Shown in pieces: positions 8,973 through 18,398 of a stretch of 64,000 nt of DNA. Under the pieces are notes generated by a model. The model was not told the origin of the DNA, ran no database searches, and saw only the letters and a list, made by a program, of their open reading frames with translations. Origin of the DNA: Allorhizobium borbori (lineage in GTDB: Bacteria; Pseudomonadota; Alphaproteobacteria; Rhizobiales; Rhizobiaceae); contig NZ_JACIDU010000008.1 of the NCBI RefSeq assembly GCF_014196535.1, positions 1 to 64,000 of the forward strand, in the 5' to 3' direction. Every line of letters begins with the position of its first letter. The stretch's first letter is position 1. Both the position numbers and the translations under genes were made by a program.

Positions 8973-10250
8973 TCAATGAAGCCAGCTTGCCGGTACGAGA
9001 ACGAGGTCGGGAAACAGGACGAGCAGGAAGAGCACGATCGTTTCCGCAAGCAGGAAGGGCCAGACGCCAGCCGTGACACGTCCCAGCGGAATACGGGCCA
9101 CGCCGGAGACGACATTCAGCACGACGCCAACGGGCGGAGTGATGAGGCCGATGGAGTTGTTCATGATGAACAGCACGCCGAAATAGACCGGATCGATACC
9201 CGCCTGCTTGATGATCGGCATCAGTACCGGCGTCAGGATCAGGATGGTGGGCGTGAGATCGAGGGCCGTTCCGACGACGAGAACGAGGATCATGATCGCG
9301 AACATCAGGATCTTCGGATTGTCGATCAGCGGTTCGATATAGCCCGTAATCTCGGCCGGAATATTTGCCGCCGTAATGAGCCAGGACGACACCAGCGCCG
9401 CGCAGACAAGGAACATGATAACCGCAGTGGTCTTGGCCGCCGACAGGAATACATGCATCAGATCGGAAACCTTCAGTTCCCGATAAATGAACAGGCCAAC
9501 AAACAGCGCATAGGCTGCCGCCACGACCGCCGCTTCCGTCGGCGTAACGACACCGGCCTTGATGCCGCCGAGGATGATAACCGGCATGCCGAGCGCCCAG
9601 GCTGCACGACCTGTGGCGGTGACGCGCTCCTTCGCCGAAGCCTTCGGCAGCGGCTGCACGTTATCCTTGCGGGCCACGATCAGCCAGGTGATGATCAGCG
9701 AAACGCCCATCAGGAAGCCGGGGAAGATCCCTGCCATGAACAGCTTGGTGATCGACACATTGGCGGCGACACCGAAGACGATGAACGCCATGGACGGCGG
9801 AATGACCGGAGCAATGATACCGCCGGCAGCAATCAGACCGCCCGAGCGCGGTACGTTATAGCCGGCCTTCGCCATCATCGGAATAAGGATGGCGGCAAGG
9901 GCAGCCGTATCCGCCGCCGCCGAGCCGGAAATGGAGGACATGATGAGCGCGGCAACAATTGCGACGATGCCGAGGCCGCCGCGAATATGGCCGACACAGG
10001 CAATCGCGAAATCGATGATGCGGCGCGAAAGACCGCCGGAGTTCATCAGTTCACCGGCCAGAATGAAGAAGGGGATGGCCAGCAGGGTGAAGGTATCGGC
10101 ACCCGCAATCATGTTCTGCGCGATGATCTGCGAGTTGAACATGCCCATGAACCACATGAGCACGACGCCACAGAACATCAGCGAAAAGGCGACGGGAACG
10201 CCGACGGCCATGGCTCCCAACAGGGAGCCGACGAAAACGAGAAGGGTCAT
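8973..10250 (-). CDS. dctM: TRAP transporter large permease (DctM family)
   Basis: 425 residues with about twelve hydrophobic segments, the usual DctM size. Typical features include 'LLAIPFFILAGELMNSGGLSRRIIDFA' at residues about 55-80 (only part cited: 'PFFILAGELMNSGG') and 'GGIIAPVIPPSMAFIVFG'. It forms the Na+-driven transport channel with DctQ and receives ligand from DctP. Its ATG overlaps the end of dctQ by one base, which indicates translational coupling, and dctP follows after 50 nt. Confidence 0.92.
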   Translation of the reverse strand: MTLLVFVGSLLGAMAVGVPVAFSLMFCGVVLMWFMGMFNSQIIAQNMIAGADTFTLLAIPFFILAGELMNSGGLSRRIIDFAIACVGHIRGGLGIVAIVAALIMSSISGSAAADTAALAAILIPMMAKAGYNVPRSGGLIAAGGIIAPVIPPSMAFIVFGVAANVSITKLFMAGIFPGFLMGVSLIITWLIVARKDNVQPLPKASAKERVTATGRAAWALGMPVIILGGIKAGVVTPTEAAVVAAAYALFVGLFIYRELKVSDLMHVFLSAAKTTAVIMFLVCAALVSSWLITAANIPAEITGYIEPLIDNPKILMFAIMILVLVVGTALDLTPTILILTPVLMPIIKQAGIDPVYFGVLFIMNNSIGLITPPVGVVLNVVSGVARIPLGRVTAGVWPFLLAETIVLFLLVLFPDLVLVPASWLH

Positions 10251-10786
10251 CAGGTACGCTCCGCCATCTGCTCGAGGGTCAGGTTCTCGCCGGCAAAAGC
10301 CGCGATTTCCTCATCGGTGATCCGGCCAAGTGCCAGTCGCACGAGACGTTCGAGCGTAATCAGGAAAATGCCGCCGCCGGTGAACATGCCGATCCCGTAG
10401 ACCCAGCCCATCGAAAGGCCGGAGACAGGCGCGACCATCGACGCGTTGATCGGAAGCTGGACCCAGGTGCCCCAGAAGAATATGCCGGAGCAAAGCAGGA
10501 CGATGGCATTCGAGATGCCCATCAGCACCAGCCGACCCTTGCGGCCGAAATGAGTTACAAGGGTTTCAACCCCGAGATGCAGATGTTCGCGGTGTGCCAC
10601 GATCGCACCGACAAAAGTGATCCAGACGAAGAAGTAACGCGACATTTCCTCGGAAAGATCGATGCCGGAATTCGCCGCATAACGCATCACGACATTGACG
10701 AAAACCATCAGCGCCATGCCTGCCAGCATCAGCACCAGAAGGATGTTCAGGAACCGGTAAAAGAGATCGATCAGCGTCTTGATCAT
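10250..10786 (-). CDS. dctQ: TRAP transporter small permease (DctQ family)
   Basis: 178 residues with four predicted membrane helices. The conserved 'RYFFVWITFVGAIVAHREHLHLGVE' region (core 'FVGAIVAHREHLH') is the DctQ signature. It pairs with DctM in the inner membrane. Four nucleotides separate it from the FAH-family gene upstream and it overlaps dctM downstream, so the four genes form one operon. Confidence 0.9.
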   Translation of the reverse strand: MIKTLIDLFYRFLNILLVLMLAGMALMVFVNVVMRYAANSGIDLSEEMSRYFFVWITFVGAIVAHREHLHLGVETLVTHFGRKGRLVLMGISNAIVLLCSGIFFWGTWVQLPINASMVAPVSGLSMGWVYGIGMFTGGGIFLITLERLVRLALGRITDEEIAAFAGENLTLEQMAERT

Positions 10787-10790
10787 GGCG

Positions 10791-11960
10791 TCACACCTTG
10801 TCCAGAAGGCCGCGAGCGGCGAGGTTCTGCATCAGCGCGCGGGTGCCGAATGTCCATTCCGGGCAGGCATTGGAGCGATCCACCCAGTTGACGAGACGAC
10901 CGAGAAGCGGCGTCGCGATCTCCACGCGATCACCGATCTCGTGGGTGAAGCCCTGGCCCGCACCGCGACGATCCTTCACCGGCGCGAACATGGTGCCGAG
11001 GAAGAGCACCGCGCCGTCCGGATACTGGTGATTGCGGTTGCGAAGCTGGGAAACGAGGTTTTCCGGCGAACGGCTGATTGCCTCCATCGGGCTTTCGCCG
11101 GTCATTTCAAAACCGTCCGTGCCGCTGACGATGAGCGAGACGCGGACCTTCGACAGCACTTCAAGCGTGAAGGCATCGTGGAACAGGCGAATGAACGGAC
11201 CGATGGCGCACGACGCATTGTTGTCTTTGGCCTTGCCGAGCAACAGCGCGGAGCGACCTTCCACATCGCGCAGGTTCACGTCGTTGCCGAGTGTCGCGCC
11301 GAGGATGGTGCCATCCGAACGCACTGCCAGCACCACTTCCGGCTCCGGATTGTTCCATTCGGAAATCGGGTGAATGCCGACGGTATCGCCACAACCGACG
11401 GACGACATGGGCTGTGACTTGGTGAAGATCTCGGCATCCGGACCGATGCCCACTTCGAGATATTGCGACCAGAGGTTCATGTCCTGAAGCAGCGCCTTGA
11501 CGGCTGCTGCCTTTTCCGAACCGGCCGCCACGCCGCGCAGGCTGTCACCCAGAACCGGCGCCAGCTTTTCGCGAATGGCACGAGCCCGCGACGCGTCGCC
11601 CTTCGCCTGCTCCTCAATCACGCGTTCCAGCATGCTGTCGGCGAAGGTCACGCCCGCTGCCTTGACAGCCTGCAGATCGACCGGCGCCAGAAGCGAACCG
11701 GCTTCACCATTCAGGAAGGTGTCGAGTGCACCAATGTCCGGAAGATTGGTGGCCGTGGCCAGCGTATCGGCAATGCCGTCAATCTCCAGAAGACCCGCCA
11801 TGGTGGCCGCCAGTCCCGTCAGATCCAGCACGCGGCCAGCGCGTACCAGAACCGGGCTCGGGCCGTTAGCAGCCTTGGACCAGACGCGTCCGACCAGAAT
11901 CGCGCTAGTGGCGTCTTCCGGCAAAATGAAATTGCTTGTCAGTGAATGCCTGGTCCCCAA
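10791..11960 (-). CDS. FAH-family 2-keto-3-deoxy sugar-acid dehydratase candidate
   Basis: About 389 residues. The C-terminal half carries the FAH fold with the metal-binding 'NPEPEVVLAV' motif (Glu-X-Glu) and an Asp further on ('GNDVNLRDVEG'). Length and layout resemble 2-keto-3-deoxy-D/L-pentonate dehydratases, which convert the keto-deoxy acid to 2-oxoglutarate semialdehyde. That reaction fits between the IlvD-type dehydratase and the ALDH encoded nearby. The frame is open to 12062 but the best ribosome site (GGGAGGAGG) is followed by TTG at 11960, so I suggest a TTG start; this is uncertain. First gene of the TRAP operon. Confidence 0.78.
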   Translation of the reverse strand: MGTRHSLTSNFILPEDATSAILVGRVWSKAANGPSPVLVRAGRVLDLTGLAATMAGLLEIDGIADTLATATNLPDIGALDTFLNGEAGSLLAPVDLQAVKAAGVTFADSMLERVIEEQAKGDASRARAIREKLAPVLGDSLRGVAAGSEKAAAVKALLQDMNLWSQYLEVGIGPDAEIFTKSQPMSSVGCGDTVGIHPISEWNNPEPEVVLAVRSDGTILGATLGNDVNLRDVEGRSALLLGKAKDNNASCAIGPFIRLFHDAFTLEVLSKVRVSLIVSGTDGFEMTGESPMEAISRSPENLVSQLRNRNHQYPDGAVLFLGTMFAPVKDRRGAGQGFTHEIGDRVEIATPLLGRLVNWVDRSNACPEWTFGTRALMQNLAARGLLDKV

Positions 11961-12137
11961 GCTTCCTCCTCCCGCCACGCCTTGCTTCCAGCAATGCATG
12001 GCCTCCGTTTGTTTCATCACATGCGGAATGGATTTCGGCGGACGGAACGCGGCTGGACGCACGCCTCCGAAACGCGCATCGCCATGGCGATGCCTTCACT
12101 CTCCTCCCGCAAGCGACCCTCCAGTCAACCTGCCTTA

Positions 12138-12156
12138 TTGTCAGGATGTCTGACAA
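12138..12156. promoter_or_regulatory. Putative FadR/GntR-type operator upstream of FAH-TRAP operon
   Basis: A perfect dyad TTGTCAG-GATGT-CTGACAA, containing the nested palindrome TGTCTGACA (12147-12155). It sits about 180 nt upstream of the proposed start of the TRAP operon and 160 nt downstream of a FadR-type gene. It resembles the TNGTNNNACNA consensus of FadR-group GntR proteins, and the same core recurs elsewhere in this window. The rest of the 12,000-12,316 spacer shows no gene. Confidence 0.5.
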
Positions 12157-12316
12157 CTATGCAAGTGTTTTAATCGCAAGCTTTCCCCCTGTCCAGCGGG
12201 GAAGCACCATGTTTGCAAATAACACTGGATAAGTGACGCAAGAGATCGCGCACGACGCAGGACGAGGCCCCCGTCCGGGCATCGCCAACCACAATCCTCT
12301 TATTCCGATAACGTGA

Positions 12317-13030
12317 TCAGTAGGTCTCGAGTGTCAGATCAACACGGCTTGCGGCGCCGAGAAGGTGTGCACGCATGGCCTCGCGGGCCGCCTTCGGATT
12401 GCGACTGGCAATCGCATTGCGAACCACGACATGCTCATCAATGGTGACGTTGACGATCTCTTCCAGCTCGACCCGTGCGCGGGCAGCGGCGATGGCCAGA
12501 CTGATCCGCTCGGCAATGAAGCCGATGAACAGGGCGAAATAGTCATTGCCCGTGGCTTCGGCGATCGCACGGTGAAAAGCCAGATCGGCGTCAATGCCTT
12601 CATCGGTCCATTTTTCCGAACCCGTCATCCGCGCAAGCGCCTCGTCAATGCGTTCCAGATCGGCTTCCTTGTAATGGACAGCGGCCAGTCCCGCGGCCTC
12701 GATTTCCAGCGGTATGCGAAGCTGGAACAGATCGCGGAAACTGTCGCGCTTGAAAAGCTCGCCCTCATCGATGCGGATCGTGCGGCTCTGCCGCTCTGTC
12801 ACAAAGGCGCCGACGCCCTGACGGGTTTCGACCAACCCTTCATTGCGAAGCTGGGCAATGGCCTCGCGCACCACCGACCGGCTGACGCCGAGCGACTTCG
12901 CCAGAAAGTGTTCCGTCGGCAGCTTGTCGCCGGGCTTCAGACGCCCTTCCTGAATATCGCTGCCGATCTGGGCGGCAATACGGGCCGGCAGGTGCTCGTT
13001 ACGCCTGATCTGACCGAAATCCACCGACAT
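12317..13030 (-). CDS. GntR-family (FadR/FCD subgroup) regulator
   Basis: 237 residues. Winged helix at about 10-75 ('LPTEHFLAKSLGVSRSVVREAIAQLRNEGLVETRQGVGAFV'; key part 'SLGVSRSVVREAIAQL'). The C-terminal all-helical FCD domain (about 95-230) carries the metal-binding Asp and His residues 'DADLAFHRAIAEATGN' and 'DEHVVVRNAI'. ATG 13030 follows GGAAGGAAG; the longer open frame has no ribosome site. It lies 62 nt after the GlcD-type gene and 350 nt before the TRAP operon, so it is the probable local regulator of both, through the palindromes at 12138 and 14630. Confidence 0.88.
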   Translation of the reverse strand: MSVDFGQIRRNEHLPARIAAQIGSDIQEGRLKPGDKLPTEHFLAKSLGVSRSVVREAIAQLRNEGLVETRQGVGAFVTERQSRTIRIDEGELFKRDSFRDLFQLRIPLEIEAAGLAAVHYKEADLERIDEALARMTGSEKWTDEGIDADLAFHRAIAEATGNDYFALFIGFIAERISLAIAAARARVELEEIVNVTIDEHVVVRNAIASRNPKAAREAMRAHLLGAASRVDLTLETY

Positions 13031-13092
13031 GCCACTTCCTTCCGTTTCACCACCCGTCGCCATGGCAAAGACAAGCCGCGCGGCAACGCCTA

Positions 13093-14544
13093 TCAGCTTT
13101 GCCCCGAATCGCCGGTGTAATTCAATTGGCAACCGGCATTCATGACCAAAGTCGGATCAACCGCCGTCTTGATGGCATTGAGAAGCTTGCGCTGAACCGC
13201 AGGCAGACGCGCCTCGAAATCAGGCTTCTTGAGGCGACCGATACCGTGTTCGGCGCTGACTGAGCCGCGATAGGTATCGAGAACCGTATTGATGACCGTC
13301 TTTGCCTTGTAGATTCGCGCGTCGATCTCGGCGCGCGGCAGATCGCCCGGCGGAAGAACGTTAAGATGCACATTGCCATCACCGACATGGCCGTAGGACA
13401 CACAGGTACAGTCCGGCAGGGCCTCTGTAACGGCGGCCTCGGCATCGCGCACGAAATCGGCCAGCCGCGACAGGGGCACGGATACATCGGTGCGCAGATG
13501 CGGGCCGCGTTTTGCCTGCCCTTCATTCATACCCTCGCGGAAAAGCCAGAGTTTGCGCGCCTGATCGCGGGAATTGGCGATGACACCGTCCACCACGAGT
13601 TCGTCCTCCAGCACCGCCCCAAGGAAACGCTGCATCAGATCTTCGATATCGATGAGACCCGAACCGGAAATCTCCATCAGCACATAGGCGGGATAGCCTC
13701 CGTCCATCGGCATGGCGAGATCAGGAATGGCTTCGCGCGCCAGCGTAAAAGCAAGCGGCGGCATGAACTCGAAAGCGGACATGAGATCGCAGCAATCACG
13801 CCGGGCACGGCGGTACAGCGTGATGGCATCATCCAGCGCATTGAGACCGATGAGCGCCGTTGCCACCTGCTCCGGCTGCGGCATGAGCTTGACGGCAACG
13901 GCGGTGATGATGCCCAGCGTGCCTTCCGCGCCAATGAAGAGCTGCTTCAGATCGATGCCGCGATTATCCTTGCGAAGCGTCGAGAGACCTTCGAACACAG
14001 AGCCATCCGGCAGCACCACCTCAAGGCCCAGCACCAGTTCGCGTGTCATGCCGTAGCGCAGCACGTTGATACCGCCGGCATTGGTGGAGACATTGCCGCC
14101 GATGCGACACGATCCCTGTGCGCCAAGCGCCAGCGGAAAGAACATGCCAGCCTCTTCAACCCTGTCCTTGAACTCGGAGAGGATGGCGCCCGCCTCGACC
14201 ACCGCGGAGAAATCGTCGGCATCGATGCTGCGGATGCGCGTCATGCGCTCAAGGCTCAGGATCACCTGACTGGCGGGACGATCGGGAATGGCCCCCAGTA
14301 CAAGCCCGGTATTGCCGCCCTGGGGCACCACGGACAGGCCGAGTGCGGCACAGGCCCTTACACAGGCCGAAACATCCTCAGTCGAACGAGGACGCAGCAC
14401 AGCCACCGCCCCGGTCGCCACATCGCCGTGCCAGTCGCTGCAATAGCGCGCGACGTCGGCACCGCCCAGAACAAGATCCGCGCCAAGCGCCGCCTCGAGC
14501 GCCAAAGCCGGCTGGCCTGGCACTTCCTTCGTTTCGATGCTCAT
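13093..14544 (-). CDS. FAD-linked 2-hydroxy-acid dehydrogenase (GlcD/D-lactate dehydrogenase type)
   Basis: 483 residues. The PCMH-type FAD-binding domain (about 35-220) includes 'VVPQGGNTGLVLGAIP' and 'GAQGSCRIGGNVSTNAGGIN' (core 'GGNVSTNAGG'). The C-terminal substrate domain ends with 'SVSAEHGIGRLKK', the conserved His/Gly segment of the VAO/GlcD family. It should oxidise a D-2-hydroxy acid to the 2-keto acid and pass electrons to the respiratory chain. Start at ATG 14544 behind GGGAGG. It is divergent from the DenD-like operon, and likely processes a hydroxy acid from the same substrate. Confidence 0.88.
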   Translation of the reverse strand: MSIETKEVPGQPALALEAALGADLVLGGADVARYCSDWHGDVATGAVAVLRPRSTEDVSACVRACAALGLSVVPQGGNTGLVLGAIPDRPASQVILSLERMTRIRSIDADDFSAVVEAGAILSEFKDRVEEAGMFFPLALGAQGSCRIGGNVSTNAGGINVLRYGMTRELVLGLEVVLPDGSVFEGLSTLRKDNRGIDLKQLFIGAEGTLGIITAVAVKLMPQPEQVATALIGLNALDDAITLYRRARRDCCDLMSAFEFMPPLAFTLAREAIPDLAMPMDGGYPAYVLMEISGSGLIDIEDLMQRFLGAVLEDELVVDGVIANSRDQARKLWLFREGMNEGQAKRGPHLRTDVSVPLSRLADFVRDAEAAVTEALPDCTCVSYGHVGDGNVHLNVLPPGDLPRAEIDARIYKAKTVINTVLDTYRGSVSAEHGIGRLKKPDFEARLPAVQRKLLNAIKTAVDPTLVMNAGCQLNYTGDSGQS

Positions 14545-14629
14545 CAATCCTCCCGCCCTCGCCACCAGCGCACATGGCGCAGGAAGTGAGGGATCACTGC
14601 ATTATTCGGTTTTCAAACGCATGATATAA

Positions 14630-14644
14630 GGTTATCAGACAACC
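14630..14644. promoter_or_regulatory. Putative GntR operator in divergent promoter
   Basis: GGTTATCAGACAACC is a 15-nt palindrome with one mismatch, in the 176-nt space between the GlcD-type gene and the divergent DenD-like gene. The TCAGACAAC core matches the elements near 20795 and 25225. Confidence 0.45.
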
Positions 14645-14720
14645 TTACAAATACTTTTTCGCGCGACGTGCACGGGATGCACGGATTTGAGGTCTTGCGC
14701 GGATCGGAGGAGGAAAAGGC

Positions 14721-15704
14721 ATGCATATCCTGATTATCGGCGCCGCCGGCATGGTTGGCCGCAAGCTTACCGAACGTCTCGTGCGGGACGGTGCGCTTGG
14801 GGCGAAGCCCGTCAAGAAGTTGACGCTGGTCGATGTCGTCGCGCCGCAGGCACCCGTGGGCTTCACCGGTGAGGTAACGCTTGAAACCGGCGATCTTTCG
14901 GCCCCCGGCACGGCGGAAAAACTCATCGCCACGCGCCCTGATGTGATCTTCCATCTGGCCGCCATCGTCTCCGGTGAAGCCGAACTCGATTTCGACAAGG
15001 GCTACCGCATCAATCTCGATGGCACACGCTTCCTGTTCGACGCCGTGCGCGCCGCCCATAATACCGATGGCTATTTCCCGCGTATCGTCTTCACGTCATC
15101 CATCGCTGTCGTCGGTGCGCCACTGCCCTTCCCCATTCCCGACGAATTCCACCTCACGCCGCTGACCAGCTACGGCACGCAGAAAGCAATCTGCGAACTG
15201 CTTCTGTCGGACTACACACGCCGCGGCTTCTTCGACGGTATCGGCATCCGCCTGCCGACCATCTGCATTCGCCCCGGCAAACCGAATGCCGCCGCCTCCG
15301 GCTTCTTCTCCAACATCCTGCGTGAACCGCTGGTCGGGCAGGAAGCCGTATTGCCCGTTTCCGACGACGTGCGTCACTGGCACACTTCGCCGCGCTCCGC
15401 CGTCGGCTTCCTCATCCATGGCGCAACGATGGACCTTTCGACGGTCGGCCCGCGCCGCAATCTCTCGATGCCCGGCCTTTCCGCTACGGTCGGCGAACAG
15501 ATCGAGGCACTGCGCCGCGTTGCCGGCGACAAGGCCGTCACCCTCATTCGCCGCGAGCCGAACGAGATGATCATGAAGATGTGCGCCGGATGGGCGCCGG
15601 GCTTCGAGGCGAAACGTGCCCGCGAACTTGGCTTCACCGCCGAAGCCTCCTTCGACGAGATCATCCGCGCCCATATCGAGGATGAACTGGGAGGGAGCCT
15701 GTGA
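14721..15704 (+). CDS. denD: NAD-dependent SDR, D-erythronate dehydrogenase (DenD)-like
   Basis: 327 residues. The extended SDR has an N-terminal Rossmann motif 'ILIIGAAGMVGRKL' and the catalytic 'YGTQK' (Tyr-X3-Lys) around residues 155-159, with the preceding Ser/Thr in 'VFTSSIAVVG'. The 'DLSAPGTAEKLIATRPDVIFHLAAIVSGEAE' region (core 'FHLAAIVSGEAE') is typical of DenD, which oxidises D-erythronate at C2. Close relatives act on other acid sugars, so the substrate could instead be a pentonate or hexonate. First of four tightly packed genes; the next start overlaps its stop. Confidence 0.75.
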   Translation: MHILIIGAAGMVGRKLTERLVRDGALGAKPVKKLTLVDVVAPQAPVGFTGEVTLETGDLSAPGTAEKLIATRPDVIFHLAAIVSGEAELDFDKGYRINLDGTRFLFDAVRAAHNTDGYFPRIVFTSSIAVVGAPLPFPIPDEFHLTPLTSYGTQKAICELLLSDYTRRGFFDGIGIRLPTICIRPGKPNAAASGFFSNILREPLVGQEAVLPVSDDVRHWHTSPRSAVGFLIHGATMDLSTVGPRRNLSMPGLSATVGEQIEALRRVAGDKAVTLIRREPNEMIMKMCAGWAPGFEAKRARELGFTAEASFDEIIRAHIEDELGGSL

Positions 15705-16591
15705 CGCGGAAAATTGCCTTTCTTGGCACCGGCCTGATGGGTGCCCCCATGGTGCGCCGCCTGCTGGGTGCCGGCTTCGACTTGACGGTGTGGAACCGTG
15801 ACCCCGCCAAGGCCGAAGCACTCCGTGCCGATGGTGCGAAGGTTGCAGCAACCGCCGTTGATGCGGTGAAGGACGCCGAAATCGTTTTCACCATGCTTTC
15901 CGATGGCAAGGCCGTGGGCACGGTTCTGTTCGAGGCGGGCGTCGCGGCAGCGCTAAAGCCCGGCGCAATCGTCATCGACACGTCCTCCATCGCGCCGCCG
16001 ACTGCAAGGGAACATGCGCAAAAGCTGGCCGCACGCGGCATCACCCATATCGACTCGCCGGTTTCCGGTGGAACGGTGGGCGCCGAAGCCGGAACGCTGG
16101 CGCTGATGGCCGGCGGCGATGGCCCGACCATTGAAAGCCTGGCGGATGTGTTCGTCGCGCTTGGGCGCGTCACCCATGTCGGCCCCTCCGGCGCGGGGCA
16201 GGTGTGCAAGCTCGCCAACCAGCAGATCGTGGCGATCACCATCGGCGCGGTGGCGGAGGCCATGATGCTGGTGGAAGCCGGGGGAGCGGATCGCGGTAAA
16301 TTTCGTGACGCCATTCGCGGCGGATTTGCCGAAAGCCGTATCCTCGAACTGCATGGCAAGCGTATGGTGGACCGCACATTCCAGCCCGGAGGCCCCTCGC
16401 GCCTGCAACTGAAAGATCTCGATGCGGTGGCTTCGATGGCCGAAAGCCTTTCGCTGCGCCTGCCGCTGACGGAAGAGGTGCGCGGTGAATTCCACGCTTT
16501 CGTGGCGGATGGTCATGGCGAGACCGATCATTCCGGCCTCCTCATTCATCTTGAAAAGATCAATCACCGCCAACGGGAGGAGAACCGATGA
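15701..16591 (+). CDS. NAD(P)-dependent beta-hydroxyacid dehydrogenase (GarR/HIBADH family)
   Basis: 296 residues, starting at a GTG inside the overlap with the preceding stop (GTGA), behind GGGAGG. The N-terminal Rossmann motif is 'IAFLGTGLMGAPMVRRLL'. 'IDSPVSGGTVGAEAGTLALMAGG' (core 'DSPVSGGTVGAEAGTL') is the substrate-binding signature, and the catalytic Lys lies in 'GQVCKLANQQ'. Enzymes of this family include tartronate semialdehyde reductase, 3-hydroxyisobutyrate dehydrogenase and LtnD-type threonate dehydrogenase. In an acid-sugar operon an LtnD-like or GarR-like role is plausible. It overlaps the next gene by four bases. Confidence 0.87.
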   Translation: MTRKIAFLGTGLMGAPMVRRLLGAGFDLTVWNRDPAKAEALRADGAKVAATAVDAVKDAEIVFTMLSDGKAVGTVLFEAGVAAALKPGAIVIDTSSIAPPTAREHAQKLAARGITHIDSPVSGGTVGAEAGTLALMAGGDGPTIESLADVFVALGRVTHVGPSGAGQVCKLANQQIVAITIGAVAEAMMLVEAGGADRGKFRDAIRGGFAESRILELHGKRMVDRTFQPGGPSRLQLKDLDAVASMAESLSLRLPLTEEVRGEFHAFVADGHGETDHSGLLIHLEKINHRQREENR

Positions 16592-18372
16592 GCGACGACA
16601 AGACTTCCAGCCGCCGCCTGCGCTCGCAGGACTGGTTCGACAATCCCGACCACCTCGACATGACCGCGCTCTATCTCGAGCGTTTCATGAATTACGGCAC
16701 GACACCTGAGGAACTGCGCTCCGGCAAGCCGATCATCGGCATTGCCCAGTCCGGCAGCGACATCAATCCGTGCAACCGCCATCATCTGGACCTCGCGAAG
16801 CGCATCCGCGACGGTATTCGCGATGCCGGCGGCATTCCCATCGAGTTTCCCTCCCATCCGCTGTTCGAGAACTGCAAGCGCCCGACCGCCGCACTCGACC
16901 GCAATCTGGCCTATATGGGTCTGGTCGAAATCCTCTACGGCTACCCGCTCGATGGCGTGGTTCTGACCACCGGCTGCGACAAGACCACCCCCTCCGCGCT
17001 GATGGCGGCCTCCACCGTCGATATTCCGGCCATCGTCTTTTCCGGCGGGCCGATGCTCGACGGCTGGCATGAGGGCGAACTGGTCGGGTCCGGCACCGTG
17101 ATCTGGCGTTCGCGGCGCAAATATGCGGCGGGTGAAATTACCAAGGAGCAGTTCCTCGATGCGGCGTTGAGTTCCGCCCCTTCCGCCGGCCATTGCAACA
17201 CGATGGGCACGGCTTCCACCATGAACGCCATGGCCGAAGCACTCGGCATGTCGCTGACCGGTTGCGCCGCCATTCCCGCCGCCTATCGCGAACGCGGCCA
17301 GATGGCCTATCGCACCGGCCGCCGCGCCGTGGAACTGGTGCTGGAGGATATCCGCCCGTCGAACATCCTGACGCGCGAAGCCTTCCTCAACGCCATCAAG
17401 GTCAACTCCGCCATCGGCGGCTCGACCAACGCCCAGCCACACCTGATGGCGATGGCCAAGCATGCGGGCGTCGAGTTAAAACCCGAAGACTGGCAAGACG
17501 AAGGCTACGACATTCCGCTGCTCGCCAATGTGCAGCCGGCGGGCGCCTATCTCGGCGAACGCTTCCACCGTGCCGGCGGCGTGCCTGCCATCATGTGGGA
17601 ACTGCTCAAGGCCGGCAAGATCGAAGGCTCCTGTCCGACCGTGACCGGAAAGGCGATGGCGGACAATCTCGAAGGCCGGGAATCGAATGACCGCGAGGTC
17701 ATCAAGCCCTATGCCGAACCGCTGAAGGAACGCGCGGGTTTCCTCGTGCTGAAAGGCAATCTCTTCGATTTCGCCATCATGAAGATGAGCGTCGTCTCGC
17801 CGGAATTCCGCAAGCGCTATCTCTCGGAGCCCGGTCGGGAAGGCATTTTCGAAGGCCGCGCCATCGTCTTCGACGGCTCGGAGGACTACCACAAGCGCAT
17901 CAACGATCCCGCACTGGAAATTGACGAACGCTGTATCCTCATCATTCGCGGAGCGGGCCCACTCGGCTGGCCGGGTTCGGCCGAGGTCGTGAACATGCAG
18001 CCGCCGGATCACCTCATCAAGCGTGGCATTCTGAGCCTGCCGACCATCGGCGACGGTCGCCAGTCCGGCACCGCCGACAGCCCGTCCATCCTCAACGCCT
18101 CGCCGGAGAGTGCGGCGGGCGGCGGTCTTGCATGGGTGAGAACCGGCGACACGATCCGCATCGATTTCAACCATGGTCTTTGCGACATGCTGGTGGACGA
18201 AACCGAAATCGCGCGGCGCAAGAGCGAAGGCATTCCGGCGACACCGGCAGACGCCACCCCCTGGCAGATGATCTACCGCCAGACGGTGACACAGCTTGCC
18301 GACGGGGCGACGATCCGCGACGCGGACAAGTTCCGTCAGCTTTCAAAAACGCCACCGCGCCATAATCACTGA
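16588..18372 (+). CDS. IlvD/Edd-family Fe-S sugar-acid dehydratase (arabonate/xylonate type)
   Basis: 594 residues, the length of pentonate dehydratases. The three cluster cysteines are visible at residues 62 ('DINPCN'), 130 ('TTGCDKT') and 203 ('GHCNTMG'). Their spacing (68 and 73) equals that of Caulobacter xylonate dehydratase, which carries a [2Fe-2S] cluster. A 'SAIGGSTNAQPH' segment is also conserved. It removes water from an aldonate to give a 2-keto-3-deoxy acid. Coupled by ATGA overlap to the upstream dehydrogenase and followed 26 nt later by an ALDH. The preferred stereoisomer cannot be told from the sequence. Confidence 0.9.
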   Translation: MSDDKTSSRRLRSQDWFDNPDHLDMTALYLERFMNYGTTPEELRSGKPIIGIAQSGSDINPCNRHHLDLAKRIRDGIRDAGGIPIEFPSHPLFENCKRPTAALDRNLAYMGLVEILYGYPLDGVVLTTGCDKTTPSALMAASTVDIPAIVFSGGPMLDGWHEGELVGSGTVIWRSRRKYAAGEITKEQFLDAALSSAPSAGHCNTMGTASTMNAMAEALGMSLTGCAAIPAAYRERGQMAYRTGRRAVELVLEDIRPSNILTREAFLNAIKVNSAIGGSTNAQPHLMAMAKHAGVELKPEDWQDEGYDIPLLANVQPAGAYLGERFHRAGGVPAIMWELLKAGKIEGSCPTVTGKAMADNLEGRESNDREVIKPYAEPLKERAGFLVLKGNLFDFAIMKMSVVSPEFRKRYLSEPGREGIFEGRAIVFDGSEDYHKRINDPALEIDERCILIIRGAGPLGWPGSAEVVNMQPPDHLIKRGILSLPTIGDGRQSGTADSPSILNASPESAAGGGLAWVRTGDTIRIDFNHGLCDMLVDETEIARRKSEGIPATPADATPWQMIYRQTVTQLADGATIRDADKFRQLSKTPPRHNH

Positions 18373-18398
18373 ACAACAAGGGCAAGAGGAAACACATC

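Noticed and set aside
8898-10400. A 500-residue open frame antisense to the first TRAP genes
   Set aside because: Its composition is extreme (Asp/Arg/His/Gln rich without hydrophobic core), typical of the strand opposite hydrophobic membrane-protein genes; the dctM/dctQ genes on the other strand are certain.
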